DNA from: Flammula alnicola
Taxonomy: Eukaryota > Basidiomycota > Agaricomycetes > Agaricales > Strophariaceae
Assembly (NCBI GenBank): GCA_015499995.1
Contig: JADNRV010000042.1
Location: forward strand, 1-64,000
DNA length: 64,000 bases
Reading direction: 5' to 3'
Part shown: positions 45,957 to 55,936 of the stretch, in pieces
Position numbering within the stretch: the first letter of the stretch is position 1
How the letters are laid out: every line of letters starts with the position of its first letter
The notes under the pieces: generated by a model
What the model saw: only the letters and a program-made list of their open reading frames with translations
What the model was told of the DNA's origin: nothing
The model's database searches: none
Program-made: the position numbers and the translations under genes

Positions 45957-48033
45957 CTCAGTAAATCACAAAAGTCCGGCTGACTCACGTATATGTTCGT
46001 TCGGAGTCTGGTTTCTGTATTTCAGTCATGTATCGGTCAGACGGTTGCAGACTGATTTGATGGCAACATTTTTTCAAATATATGTCCCATTAACGTCTTG
46101 TAAAGGTCCGATAATAGTCGTGTTCTATGGTCAGGTTAGAGTTTGGTAAAAGTAATGAAATCGTCTCGTAGATTGTAATTGTATTCCGTAATGGCCGTAC
46201 ATGTCAAAGTACCATTGATCATCGTCTGAACCTTCTCTGTCTTCTACTACAAGCTCATTGCTCTCAATTCCACATTCCTCAGTATGAACATCAGGAAAAG
46301 TGGAGAATGGTAATCCGGTCTGAGCAATGGTAGTGTTGAAAGGCTCGAAACCTACAGTGAATGTTGGACTCGAAGCCTTCAAGAATCGGAAGATGCATCG
46401 AAATCTTCTAAGTCAAATGAAACTCCGACGCACGTGACCTTGTTGATTGTGGTTGAAGTCGACGTAGTTTGAACTTGAACTTCGTCTCTTTCAACCACCG
46501 CCACCACGATGACAACCACGAAGGCTTGTCCTCATCACTGCGCTGCCCAATGGCAACAAAAAAGAGGTAATGAGCACCCTCGTCACAATCTCGCTGCCCC
46601 GTATGCTACCACTAACCCATTCCAACCCCATTTCGTGCAGGAAACAGAGCTTGAGGCTGTCATCTCGCCCTCGCCCCCTTATTTGAGCAGCACAGGAGCA
46701 ACTACGCGGCCTATGCAGCCCCACCCAATCCCGCCGCCACTTCGGACGACCTGTGAGTACGAACGACGACCATGAATGGAAGGGCCACCGGACAGCAGAT
46801 ACATCGCAGAACGGCCCAGCCCACAAAACACGGTATGTTTTCGGCCACGAGAATCTCTGTATTATGCATACTGATCATAAGGTACGCCGGCGGCGGTACC
46901 AGATCTTATTCCCTCTATCTTGAAAGACGCGCTGCTATACTCAACCGGCGTCCATTTGCCTCGAGTTCCAGAAAATGGTTCGTCGAGACTGTCTTTTCAC
47001 CGTAGCTGTGCTCATTATGTTTTTTTAGCTTGACGAGCGGAGAGAAGGCAAGAAAACCTCATCTGAAAATATAACTTGAGTATCAGACTCCGGAGATTCT
47101 TATAGCTGTTTTATTCCTGTATTCTTATGCTCATATTGTTGTTTAATTTACATCTATCATAATATACTTTTGTGCTATGGAATGGCAGCAGTGGGAAAGC
47201 GAAGACTATTAACCGTCAAATACCGGACACTTACCGGATTTAAGCTGACTATGACCATATGCATAACTGACTGCGCCCTGACTAGTAGAAACAAGGGACA
47301 TGACTATACACTGACTTCGAAAAGACAGAAATGAGAGGAACATGACTATAAACCTGACTTCAACTTGACTGTAAGGATGGCCGTGGGTTGCTTGGCAAGG
47401 CTTGGCACCTTACGCAGCCTGACTTACCCATGAGTATTCTGGCAGAACCCTAGTCCGACTATAGTCGATACAGACGACTAGTGATTGTCAGGGGTTTGAA
47501 AACCCGCAGGGGTTTTGGGTAGGGTACACTGGGGTAAGGGTAAGGGTTGAGATTTCTGTACCCTTGGAAAACCCCTACCCCCAGCAGGGGTCAGGGGTAT
47601 TGCCAAGAGAAATTTTTTGATCTTTTTGCATACCAAAGATGTCTGAAAAAAATTATTTTATGTCTTTTTACTTGATTTTGTGCCCAAATTTGGCTTATGA
47701 TCAAAGAGAACACTGCACAGAGCATTATAAAATGATTAATTTAATGTCATTAATTAATAAACAAATTTTAAAACAGTTTCTGCTCAATTTTAACAGGTAT
47801 ACCCCCCAAAATATTAAATACCCCTGGGTTTTCAGAAACCCTTACCCATACCCCCCAAAACCCTTACCCCTGGTGGAGGGTAGGGGTTTTGGTGGGTAAG
47901 GGTAAGGGTACAGCAAAAATACCCCAGGGTTACCCCTGACAATCCCTACAGACGACAAATTGGTCAGGTAATTGTATACTTGACTATTCTCGAACATTTA
48001 GCTTACATACACCTGATTTTTGGATTTACTGAG
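45957..48033. mobile_element. TIR DNA element, 2077 bp, inside gene C'
   Basis: Ends are CTCAGTAAATC at 45957 and GATTTACTGAG at 48033, an 11-bp perfect inverted repeat with weaker similarity beyond. It is flanked by AGTCATG at 45950-45956 and 48034-48040, a 7-bp target duplication. Gene C in the left arm has one AGTCATG at this point, so the empty site is known. No transposase is seen, so it is probably non-autonomous. CTGACT and GACTATA motifs recur near the right end. Splice-like coding scraps at 46500-47005 (ETELEAVISPSPPYLSSTGA) may be captured host sequence. Superfamily uncertain. Confidence 0.85.
47479..47948. mobile_element. hAT-like MITE, 470 bp, nested
   Basis: Ends TAGTGATTGTCAGGGG and CCCCTGACAATCCCTA form a 16-bp inverted repeat with one mismatch. 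The flanks CAGACGAC at 47471-47478 and 47949-47956 are an 8-bp target duplication. The TAGNG start and 8-bp duplication fit hAT. The ends are G/C-rich with GGGGTAAGGGTAAGGGT and its inverse, the middle is very AT-rich, and there is no coding sequence. It sits inside the 45957-48033 element, so it came later. Confidence 0.85.
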
Positions 48034-49104
48034 AGTCATGGTTAACAGTGGCAACATCAGTAACGTCAGTATCAGCGAGTGCAACAATTCAATCTTGAAC
48101 TTTTCCAATGGAGGCAACACCAACGTCAACGAAAGCAAGTCTGGTCGGACTAGACCTCGGAAGGCTGGTCGCCGCTTTGAGTGCTCCCGCACGAAGCGAA
48201 AGGCTGTGCAAAGTGATGGCTCGGACTCGGACCTGCAGGGGGATTTTGCTGATGCAATGAGTGATTTCGAAGACGCAATGGAGAACATGCTCGACGACAT
48301 GTCCTCGACATCCCGCCGACGAACAGCGGAATCGTACCAGGGATACACACCGCCTACAGGCCAAATGTTTATTTCCCACGACCCCTGGGGCTGGAGCAAT
48401 GTACGTCGGATCTCCCCATAAGAGAGGCTCTTACTGATGCGATTCTGCAGGGGATGCAAAGCATGAATGCTTATTACCACCAATACACCCAGTGCGCGGA
48501 AAACATACGCCAAACCATGTACGCGCAGCAGCAGTCCGCTCAGGAACAGATGAGGCTGACGCAGGAGCAAGCCCAGTGGGCCCGAGAACAAGCTCGCCTG
48601 GCTCGTGCAAGGGTAAGTGCAGACGCAATGACCCCGACTGCTCAGCGGACTGGAGTGTCAAAGCCAAAGAAAACGAAGACGGAAACTGCCAAGAGAACAT
48701 CGTTGACAACGACACCTGCCCCGACAATGCGTGGGCCGGACTGCGCTGGCTCTTACAAACGAACGACGATCGACCCACGAGGAAACGTTTCCAACGTAAG
48801 CCACCACTGTTCTTATCGCTCCAAGAAACCCACCCATGTCCAGCCCATGTCGGTCTCGGGCTCGGACGATTGGTCTCGGTGCCCTGGGTATGTGGAGAAA
48901 GAGGAAGTAGATGAGCGGGGCGGTACGAAGTGGGTGTCGCGGCTGTGCAGCCACGAGGAGTGCAGACGGGCTGAGCTGGATCCGGGAGTGTCCTCGGAGA
49001 CTATGAAGGTGGAAACGAAGTTGTCAAGACGTCATCGGGATAAGATGGCGCCTAGGGCAAAGCAGCAGCCTTCCGTAGAGGATGTCACTGACGAGGATGC
49101 GTAG

Positions 49105-49825
49105 CTGAGCTCGACGGTGTGTTGGAATTGATTATTGGTATTTTACTCGCACTTATTACTCGTAGAATGAGGCATCGGACTTGGACTGGACCTTGATACA
49201 GTAGCATAACGCTAGCATCAAAGGACTCATGCCGAAACGGATTTTTATACTCACACACAACCTATATACCGTACACTAATTTATCTTATACCTTCGTGTC
49301 ACGCGACCGAAAATGCAAGATTATGGGCGCTGAGATGGCAATATTTGTTGTCATGGAAATGGCCCTTAAAGGCCTTTCATTTTGTGGAGCTACGGTGGGC
49401 GCCTAATTGTTTTCTTTTATCGTATTTTGCAGAAAACCGTATGGAGTTTATTGATTGTAGTCTTCTACCAAGACCTTTCCTGGACCCTCACATTTAACCG
49501 TTCTGGTTGCTACTGGAAAGGTCTTTTGTGCTGAATTTTCTTGGCGACTTGGCCGCCTGATTTTGGAACAAAGACATCGACCGGCTCACGACGTTATACT
49601 TCCATGCACGTACCACCGCGGCGGCCCAGCATGCGTGGGTGCCACACCTTTTATGCACTGCCTTTACATTTATCTTTCCATTCGTCTAAAAATACAACGG
49701 CAGGGATTATTGTTTCGAGGAATATCAAAGCTCTCGCAATCGAAGTTTGGCGCATAAAAGGGGCCAAGATGAGCAAGTTGGTTCCCCATTCACCCCTTCC
49801 TCCTCTTTTATATTGCTTTTCTACA
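49105..49825. other. Spacer between C' and B', shared with left arm
   Basis: Mirror of 33291-33982. It holds the 3' region of C' and the promoter of B', including CTCTTTTATATTGC just before the start. No separate gene supported. Confidence 0.5.
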
Positions 49826-50492
49826 ATGAAATTCTGCTTCTGGCGTTTCTCAAACCGCAAAACCCAATCCTCAGGCTCGCAAAGCGCCCCTCGAGAGGCA
49901 GACGGACGTTCTGTTGATATTCAGGACGGTTATTCTAGCCAGGATTCGGATAGCGATTCCCAGGAGGAATATAGTCAAGATGAAGAGGACTCTTGGCGAG
50001 CTTGCAAATTTGAAGGTACGCAAGACGCAATTCGTAGCAAGCAGACGCAATGGCCGTGGCCGCTAATAGGTTATCTGTCCAGCCACTAGCCAAACTAGAC
50101 GTTCGGCGCAGACGACGGCCGCTGACAGCCAAATTCAAGGGCATTCCTTGATAAACACAATTAATAGAACACCGATTGATAATCCATGTTCACCCGCATG
50201 CTCTGGACCTTACGAACAATTTATGACGGACACGAGAGGAAATGTGACCACTGTAAAGCATCACTGTTCGTGGGGCCCGAACGAGACCATTCGCGTAGAG
50301 TCTCCATGCACTTTGGACTTGCATACTGAAGCGGGTTGTCCTGGGTATGTCGAAGAAGATAAGGTGGACGAACACGGAAATACGGCGGTGGTATCGCAAC
50401 TGTGTGGGCATGAAAAGTGTCAACGGGCTAGGCAAGAAATTTGGAAGCATTTTCGAAACTCCCAAGGTCCGGGCGTGCAGAGATGGAGTTAG
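49826..50492 (+). CDS. CPGYV-family protein B' (intact)
   Basis: Two exons (49826-50015, 50083-50492) give 199 residues, frame intact. Starts MKFCFWRFSNRKTQSSGSQS, then an acidic Ser/Asp/Glu stretch (SSQDSDSDSQEEYSQDEEDS), then the Cys/His domain: NPCSPACSGPYEQFM, DTRGNVTTVKHHCSWGP, EAGCPGYVEEDKVDEHGN and LCGHEKCQRARQEIWKHF. Compared with C it lacks the Asn/Ser motif and coiled coil, so it is a minimal form of the Cys/His domain. Cys and His spacing matches C exactly at CxxxC, HHC, CPGYV and CxHxxC. Function unknown. Confidence 0.75.
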
Positions 50493-50865
50493 CTGGGATC
50501 ACTGGCAGCGTCGACGCTGAAGACGTCGGCGGAGTACTTCCAGCGGGGCCCTGATTATTGTTAAATGAATTATTACCGTTCAAATACTACATCTATTATA
50601 ATCACCTACCTAGCCGCATTTCCCAGCCCAGATCGCTGTGGCCCCCAAGCTAACTCCCATCTGAGCTATCCCTGCTCGGCGCTTATGTTCACGTAGACGT
50701 CGAACCTATCGTTTCATTAGTGGATAAATTTATGACTACTTACATACATCGAAACGGCAAATACACGGATTTTGATTTTTCACTTTAAGACGAACTCATG
50801 GTAGTTCTTCCTTCTCTGTTTCGGCGACGTCTTCGTGCTTCAAACCCGGGACTACAGCCTCTTCT
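50493..50865. other. Edge of inverted duplication, no gene seen
   Basis: Similarity to the left arm stops near 50505. The rest has no supported feature. Bases near 50698-50735 repeat a phrase also found at 44603-44650 (CGAACCTATCGTTTCA then TAGTGGATAAA). Confidence 0.4.
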
Positions 50866-52905
50866 CTACTTTCCACCGACCCGGATATGAGTGGTTCCCC
50901 CTTCTCCGACGCACGACTCATACTGGAAAATACTATTGACCAACTTGCAAATGATACTGTCGTAGCACGGATAAAGATCAGCTTCGAAGGCCAAGCGCGG
51001 TGATGGAATTGGCTCACAGGCGATTGGGCCTACCCATAATATTTTCAATATGGCATCAGCAAAGTCGCATTGGCCAATCGTGAGCGCCGCATTGAATGGA
51101 TTTCCCCAGTAATACCTCCTGACATTCGGATCCCATGGGGGCTCGCAGGCTTTGAAGACCACCTGGTAGGGATTCATACCAAGTATGGCATCGTTGTACC
51201 CTGTAGCATGTCAAAGTTGGTGTCAGAAAGGTTGAGAAGATCTTGAGAAGATCAATACTAGAGCAGACTAACAACACATGAAAACGGTGAGTATAATTGA
51301 TTCTGCGAGTTGTGCTCGGACACTGGTTGTCGATGGGTTACTAGTCAATTCTGAAAGCTTGCCCTTTCTTTTCCTGGGTATTCTTGCACGTCGGCCTTTT
51401 TGTGTGAAAATAAAGGGATTTGAATGATGCTTACAAGTAGTGAATCGAGCCCGCCACGACGCCCCAGAAAGCGGTTGCGATGCACCAGCAAATAGCTAAA
51501 AGGGAAAAGGTGACGATGGAGTCAGGACTTAGCCGCTCGTTTATGTATGAGTACGAAGCTGGCACTCACTGTCGAGTCTTGGAGCGGATTTCGTGAGGAA
51601 AAGTAGAGCGATGAGGCTGTTCAAGACAATGGTTGCCCAGACCCCGCATAATGCAAAGACTGTCAGAGAAATAAGCGCAACGAAACGTTTTGAAACACTG
51701 GCACTTGGTGGGGAAAGGAAAACGAACAGTAGCATGCTTGTTGGGGATCTCCCAGCCGACGCATGATCCTCCTCCCTAAAGCAGTACTAGGTCGCCATCC
51801 TGGTTCAGAAGCGTTCGTTGAGGTTGACTTTGACTCGGATGTCATTCGAGTCCGTAAGTGGTGGAGGTGGAGGTATGACAGGTTAGAACGTCGCCAGCGC
51901 ACTGTGCATACACGACTTGGGGTTGAATACGTCAGGTTCGACTTGGACACTGCAGAGTGGCACAGCCCAATCAGGTTTAGGTGATGGAGGTTGCCAGCGT
52001 GTCAAGCGGCATGACTTCACCACCTACTCTCGTTCATTTTTATCTCGTACACGTCTATATTTATTAGCAGAACTCAGGAACGAATTAATCGTCAACCCCA
52101 CGTCAATTTGCTGGCCATTATTCTTTTGACTTCAGCAAATTTAAGATGACATTTCGCTCGTCTAAGGGGACTATGGGGGCATTCAAGGCAAACTCACTTC
52201 ACCCTGCGGCTCGTTAACTTCAGCAACATTAACATGCCTCCAGACGCGACGCGTGACCTGGGAGCTCCTTGAAAGTGGATGCTCTCCTGTCGCACTGACT
52301 GCCGAGAAATATACCACCCAGGCTGCAATAAGCACTTGGGACAGGGTCAACATTTTGGATGCAGAGAATTCGTAAGGGAAAACGTACTGGAAAATGGCGC
52401 TATCCATGATATGGTATCCATTATAAGAACGACTTGGCAGCGAAAGTTTCCTAGGAAATTTTTCGTGTTCATCGCCAGGCAGGCTCGAAGTGGGGCGCTG
52501 AAAAGACGTCGGAGAGAGGAGCTATACGCTGTCCAGTCATGATAAGTTCATTGGGCGATCCCTATAATGGAATAAACGCACAAAACATTAAAAACGCGAT
52601 AATAGAAGACCCAGTTATATGTGTCTGTGCGTAGGTCAACCAGTGGTCGGATTCGGGCATGTTGCTGAATTTTATTCTATTTATTGATCGATGATGCATG
52701 ATGTTTCTTGGACGAGACGGAAAAAGAAAATAGTTACAAGTAATGAATCGAGGCTGCCAGGGCACCGCAGAGAAAGGTCATGAGTGAGAAATATACGACT
52801 GAGTTTTCGTTAGAGCTGTCTGATCAAAGGTATATAACGACTCACAATCGAACATGGCGAACCTGATCATTGACAGTATGAGAGCGAGGGCATTCAGAAA
52901 GGTGA
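50866..52905 (-). CDS. Multi-pass membrane protein(s), MARVEL-like (poorly resolved)
   Basis: Several minus-strand exons show hydrophobic segments separated by short introns. From the 5' side: LSMIRFAMFDF then YFSLMTFLCGALAASIHY, an intron, and THITGSSIIAFLMFCAFIPL. Further on, QYVFPYEFSASKMLTLSQVL then IAAWVVYFSAVSATGE, and later FVALISLTVFALCGVW then ATIVLNSLIALLFLTKSAP. The 50866-51177 ORF may be a 3' exon or unrelated. The pattern resembles mushroom MARVEL-like four-TM proteins, but I could not join all exons in one frame. It may be one gene, two tandem genes, or decayed. Confidence 0.35.
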
Positions 52906-54440
52906 CCGGTGACTATTGACATTGCGAACAATGCCACGCCTAGCGAAACCGCAAGCGGTCAAATACGAACGAACAACCCGCAGGAGAGAATCATAGACGA
53001 ACGGTAATATGTTCGACAATCTCGAATGGCGCGCGATCTCCCTAGCCGGGCCATTGCATTACTGAGCCTGCCGGATGGTTCATGGTCTGCTGAAGTGTAT
53101 GACATCGCTCTTTGTTAGTTTCCACCAAGCACCAACTCGAACGTTGAGCGCCGAGCGCTGAGCAATAGTGCCGGTGTGAAGTTGGTGGGCGTTAGCCAAG
53201 ATTAGACGCAAAAAAGGGCGTAGCAAGAACCACCATCTTCAGATATATTTTCGTGATTCGCTATGTGGGAATTGATATGGAGTTGGCCGTGACGGAGGTT
53301 GTGTTCAAGTTCAAGTTGAAGTCGGAACGAAGGGCTGTCACGTGGTGTTACGACTTTCTCACATGCCAAAACAACCGATTATCCCCTTGATTGACAAAAT
53401 ACTTCAAGCTCTTCCCTCTGAGCTCCAAAGCTCTCTCCACAGTCTCCACTGTGCCATTAATTCTTTTTCCCCAAAAAAAGGTTTGTATTCGTATCCGGGT
53501 TGTTGAGTCGTACCTACTTAGAAATCCTTGTGAGAAACAGCGCCATAGGGGTGGAGAAATTGGGATCAGAAAAATCTTCCGCTGTTTTGCGCGATCTTGA
53601 AACTCTCTACCGGCGATAATCTTGAAGATACAAAGCCCTACACACAAAACTCGAGGTCTGGAATTTATATCGAAAAAGTCATTTTTGAAATCCATCTTCT
53701 ATTCGTTTTTCTTGTATTTTTCAGCTGCACACTCGCAACTGTTGATGTCAGTGAGGAACCTTACCGCGAAGGGAATTGCAGCCGTTTCAGGGGGTTCAGG
53801 TTGCCATTGCCAGGCACCTGTAGTCCGATTCTCAGATCGACCCTGCAGGCTGCTCGTTTGTTTCTTGACGATAAAAGCTGGGGAACCATTTGCCAACCCT
53901 ATTGCCTTCGATCTCTATTCTCTACGACCCGCCCGAGGAAGTCGTCAACCCAAAGCACTATGCGTACTGCTGGATGCGTCGCGAGAGCGTTCAACACGGG
54001 CACGGGTTTTTGGCAGTGAGGCGTGAGTGCGTGAGTGTAAGTGAGTGAGAGTGAGTGAAAGTGAGTGAGTGATGCGTGCAAGTGAGTGAGTGGTGAGTGG
54101 AGGTGCGTGAGTGGTGCGTGCAAGTGAGTGAGACTCAGTGAGTGGTGAGTGCGCGTGAGTGACGCCGTGAGTGAGTGGTGAGTGAAGGTGTTTCTGAGTC
54201 CTGATACTCAGTGCCCTTGGTTCGGCGTGCCGCGTAGGCGCAGCCTGCTAACGGTGACAATGAAATGTCTTGGACATGACAATAGGACACTGAGAGTCGA
54301 GACGACAGAAGTATTCATGTAGACTGTATATAGATTCTCGAACAGTGGCAATCATTATACAGGAATATATTTAATCAAAATTGTGTATGGTGCAGCTGCC
54401 AGCAGCGTGCGCCCCAATTGTGAATGCTCTAGCCGCCGCT
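52906..54440. other. Intergenic with minisatellite
   Basis: No convincing gene; ORFs at 53348-54026 overlap on both strands without conserved features. Contains the GTGAGTGA minisatellite. Confidence 0.4.
54019..54190. repeat. GTGAGTGA-type minisatellite
   Basis: Variable tandem repeats of GTGAGTGA mixed with GTGCGTGA and GTGCAAGTGAGTGAG. It produces Thr/His/Leu-rich spurious ORFs on the minus strand. Confidence 0.8.
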
Positions 54441-55936
54441 CTACTCCCTTTGCCTTACAATTGGGCGAGGTTTTGGAGGTGTCATCCTCTTAGGCGCGGG
54501 CGGCGATGGATTCCGGATATAATTTGGTCCATGCTGAAAGTTTGAAAGACTTGATTAGAGACTCAACATACCGGGATTTTGGCCGCCACACTCACCTCCA
54601 ACTCGATGTCGTTTTCTTCACGATCTCGATGGTTCCAGTGATCTGGTAGACCATTATACGGCCACCAATACTGATGGTCTCCCGAATCTAATCCCCATTG
54701 AGCATTACCGGCAACTCCTGCTCGTTTGGACATCTCAAACATCTCTTCCTCCAGGCGGCTCAGACATTCCTTCTCAATGTCAACATCTATAAGCAGCGAG
54801 GGAACTCTGCTGAATTGGCTATCCCATCCCTTTTCAAGGCGATCTTCTTTGGTCGTCAGTTTATTTTTGTGACCAGTAGACTTGAGGTGAGCCGAGATAT
54901 AGACTGTATAGGCATGAGCAATTGGTAATCGCCCAAGCCATAGGTGTCGAAGTGCTCTATCATCATTTGCGATATGTCTCTCGAACCAGTTGGCGATTTG
55001 AGCGCGCTCGATGAGGGATAGACAGCCCGCATAAGGGATGAGGGAGTTGAGAGGTTTTTTCGCATTAATGAGCCATTGCTTTGCAGGTATATCATCTTCG
55101 ATATCTTCTTGTAGTAAGAGTCGTGCGAGAATGTCTTTCTCGCGAGATAAAATGGTGTCGATGCCTTTTGAGTAAGGGATGGATGATGGATCAGATAGAA
55201 TATCCTCGGATGTTTCAACTTCGTGAGCATGTTTCCACTGTCCTAACTGAAAAATCATGAGTATAAAATTGTTAAATTGCTGTAAAACATACTCGGATGC
55301 GTCTTCTGCCTTCAGTGTCCCCCCACAATGAGTCCACCAGATCTGGGAAGGCCACCAGTGATATCTCGTCCGGAGAAATAGTGTTATCCAAGAATAGATT
55401 ATGCCGCCACCACCGGACAATCCAACCATCATTTTCTCTCATGATGAGACGTACTGGATACCAGTAATCACCATGTCTCGCTAGTGCCCCACGACCTGAC
55501 CTGCGGAGAAGTTAGGCAAGAGAATAATAAAACCAAGATTTCACATACCATAGACGATCACTTAAAGGCTTCATTGCCTTTGTACGCTCCTCCATGTCCC
55601 TAATAAAAATATCAGTCCTCATGTCAATCATGACATTGAATATTAATTAAAGCAATGCTTACCGTTTTTGTTTGACTGCTGAATTTCGCATCAGCTGCTT
55701 CCGTGGAATGAGATGACGCAGGTCACAGTTATCGCATTGGAACTTCTGCTTCCGTGTAAGGTTGCTTGCTCTTCCATCTCGTTGACATGCTATGTGCGAC
55801 CAATCTTTGCATTCATCACATTGGATTGCTTCTCCATAGATCTGTGAATCATACAGAATATTTCCATCGCCATTGATGCCACATCGGCAGTTGAGATTGA
55901 AGAGCGAGTCCGGAAGGGAAGTCACAGATGAGTGAG

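Larger units (their letters stand above)
45326..49104 (+). pseudogene. CPGYV-family gene C' (split by a TIR element)
   Basis: Right-arm partner of gene C. The ATG at 45326 opens MKFRSCSG, then a base lost at TGCTCTGGCGC and another at GTTCGAATC break the frame relative to C. From 45540 it is open (MASGDEPLPLYSSSPNDDLL to SHARVVM). At 45957 a 2077-bp element interrupts it, and homology resumes at 48034 with VNSGNISNVSISECNNSILN. Intron 48401-48448. Exon 2 then carries the coiled coil and the Cys/His domain (RCPGYVEKEEVDERGG, LCSHEECRRAELD) to a stop at 49104. The 3' half (48038-49104) is a clean open frame of its own with an ATG at the junction, so a truncated protein starting at the Asn/Ser motif is possible. 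Confidence 0.8.
44945..50505. repeat. Right arm of inverted segmental duplication
   Basis: Reverse-oriented partner of about 32143-36040. It contains the promoter and genes C' and B' in plus orientation, so the order is the mirror image of the left arm. It is longer because a 2.08 kb TIR element sits in C'. The outer limit is near 50505 (GAGATGGAGTTAGCTGGGA). Confidence 0.85.

Noticed and set aside
47500..47930. GGGTAAGGGTAAGGG as an internal telomere remnant
   Set aside because: The unit occurs as inverted arms inside a MITE with its own ends and target duplication, and is not a long head-to-tail array.
54019..54190. CRISPR-like or regulatory array
   Set aside because: It is a simple GTGAGTGA minisatellite without spacers; the organism is a fungus.
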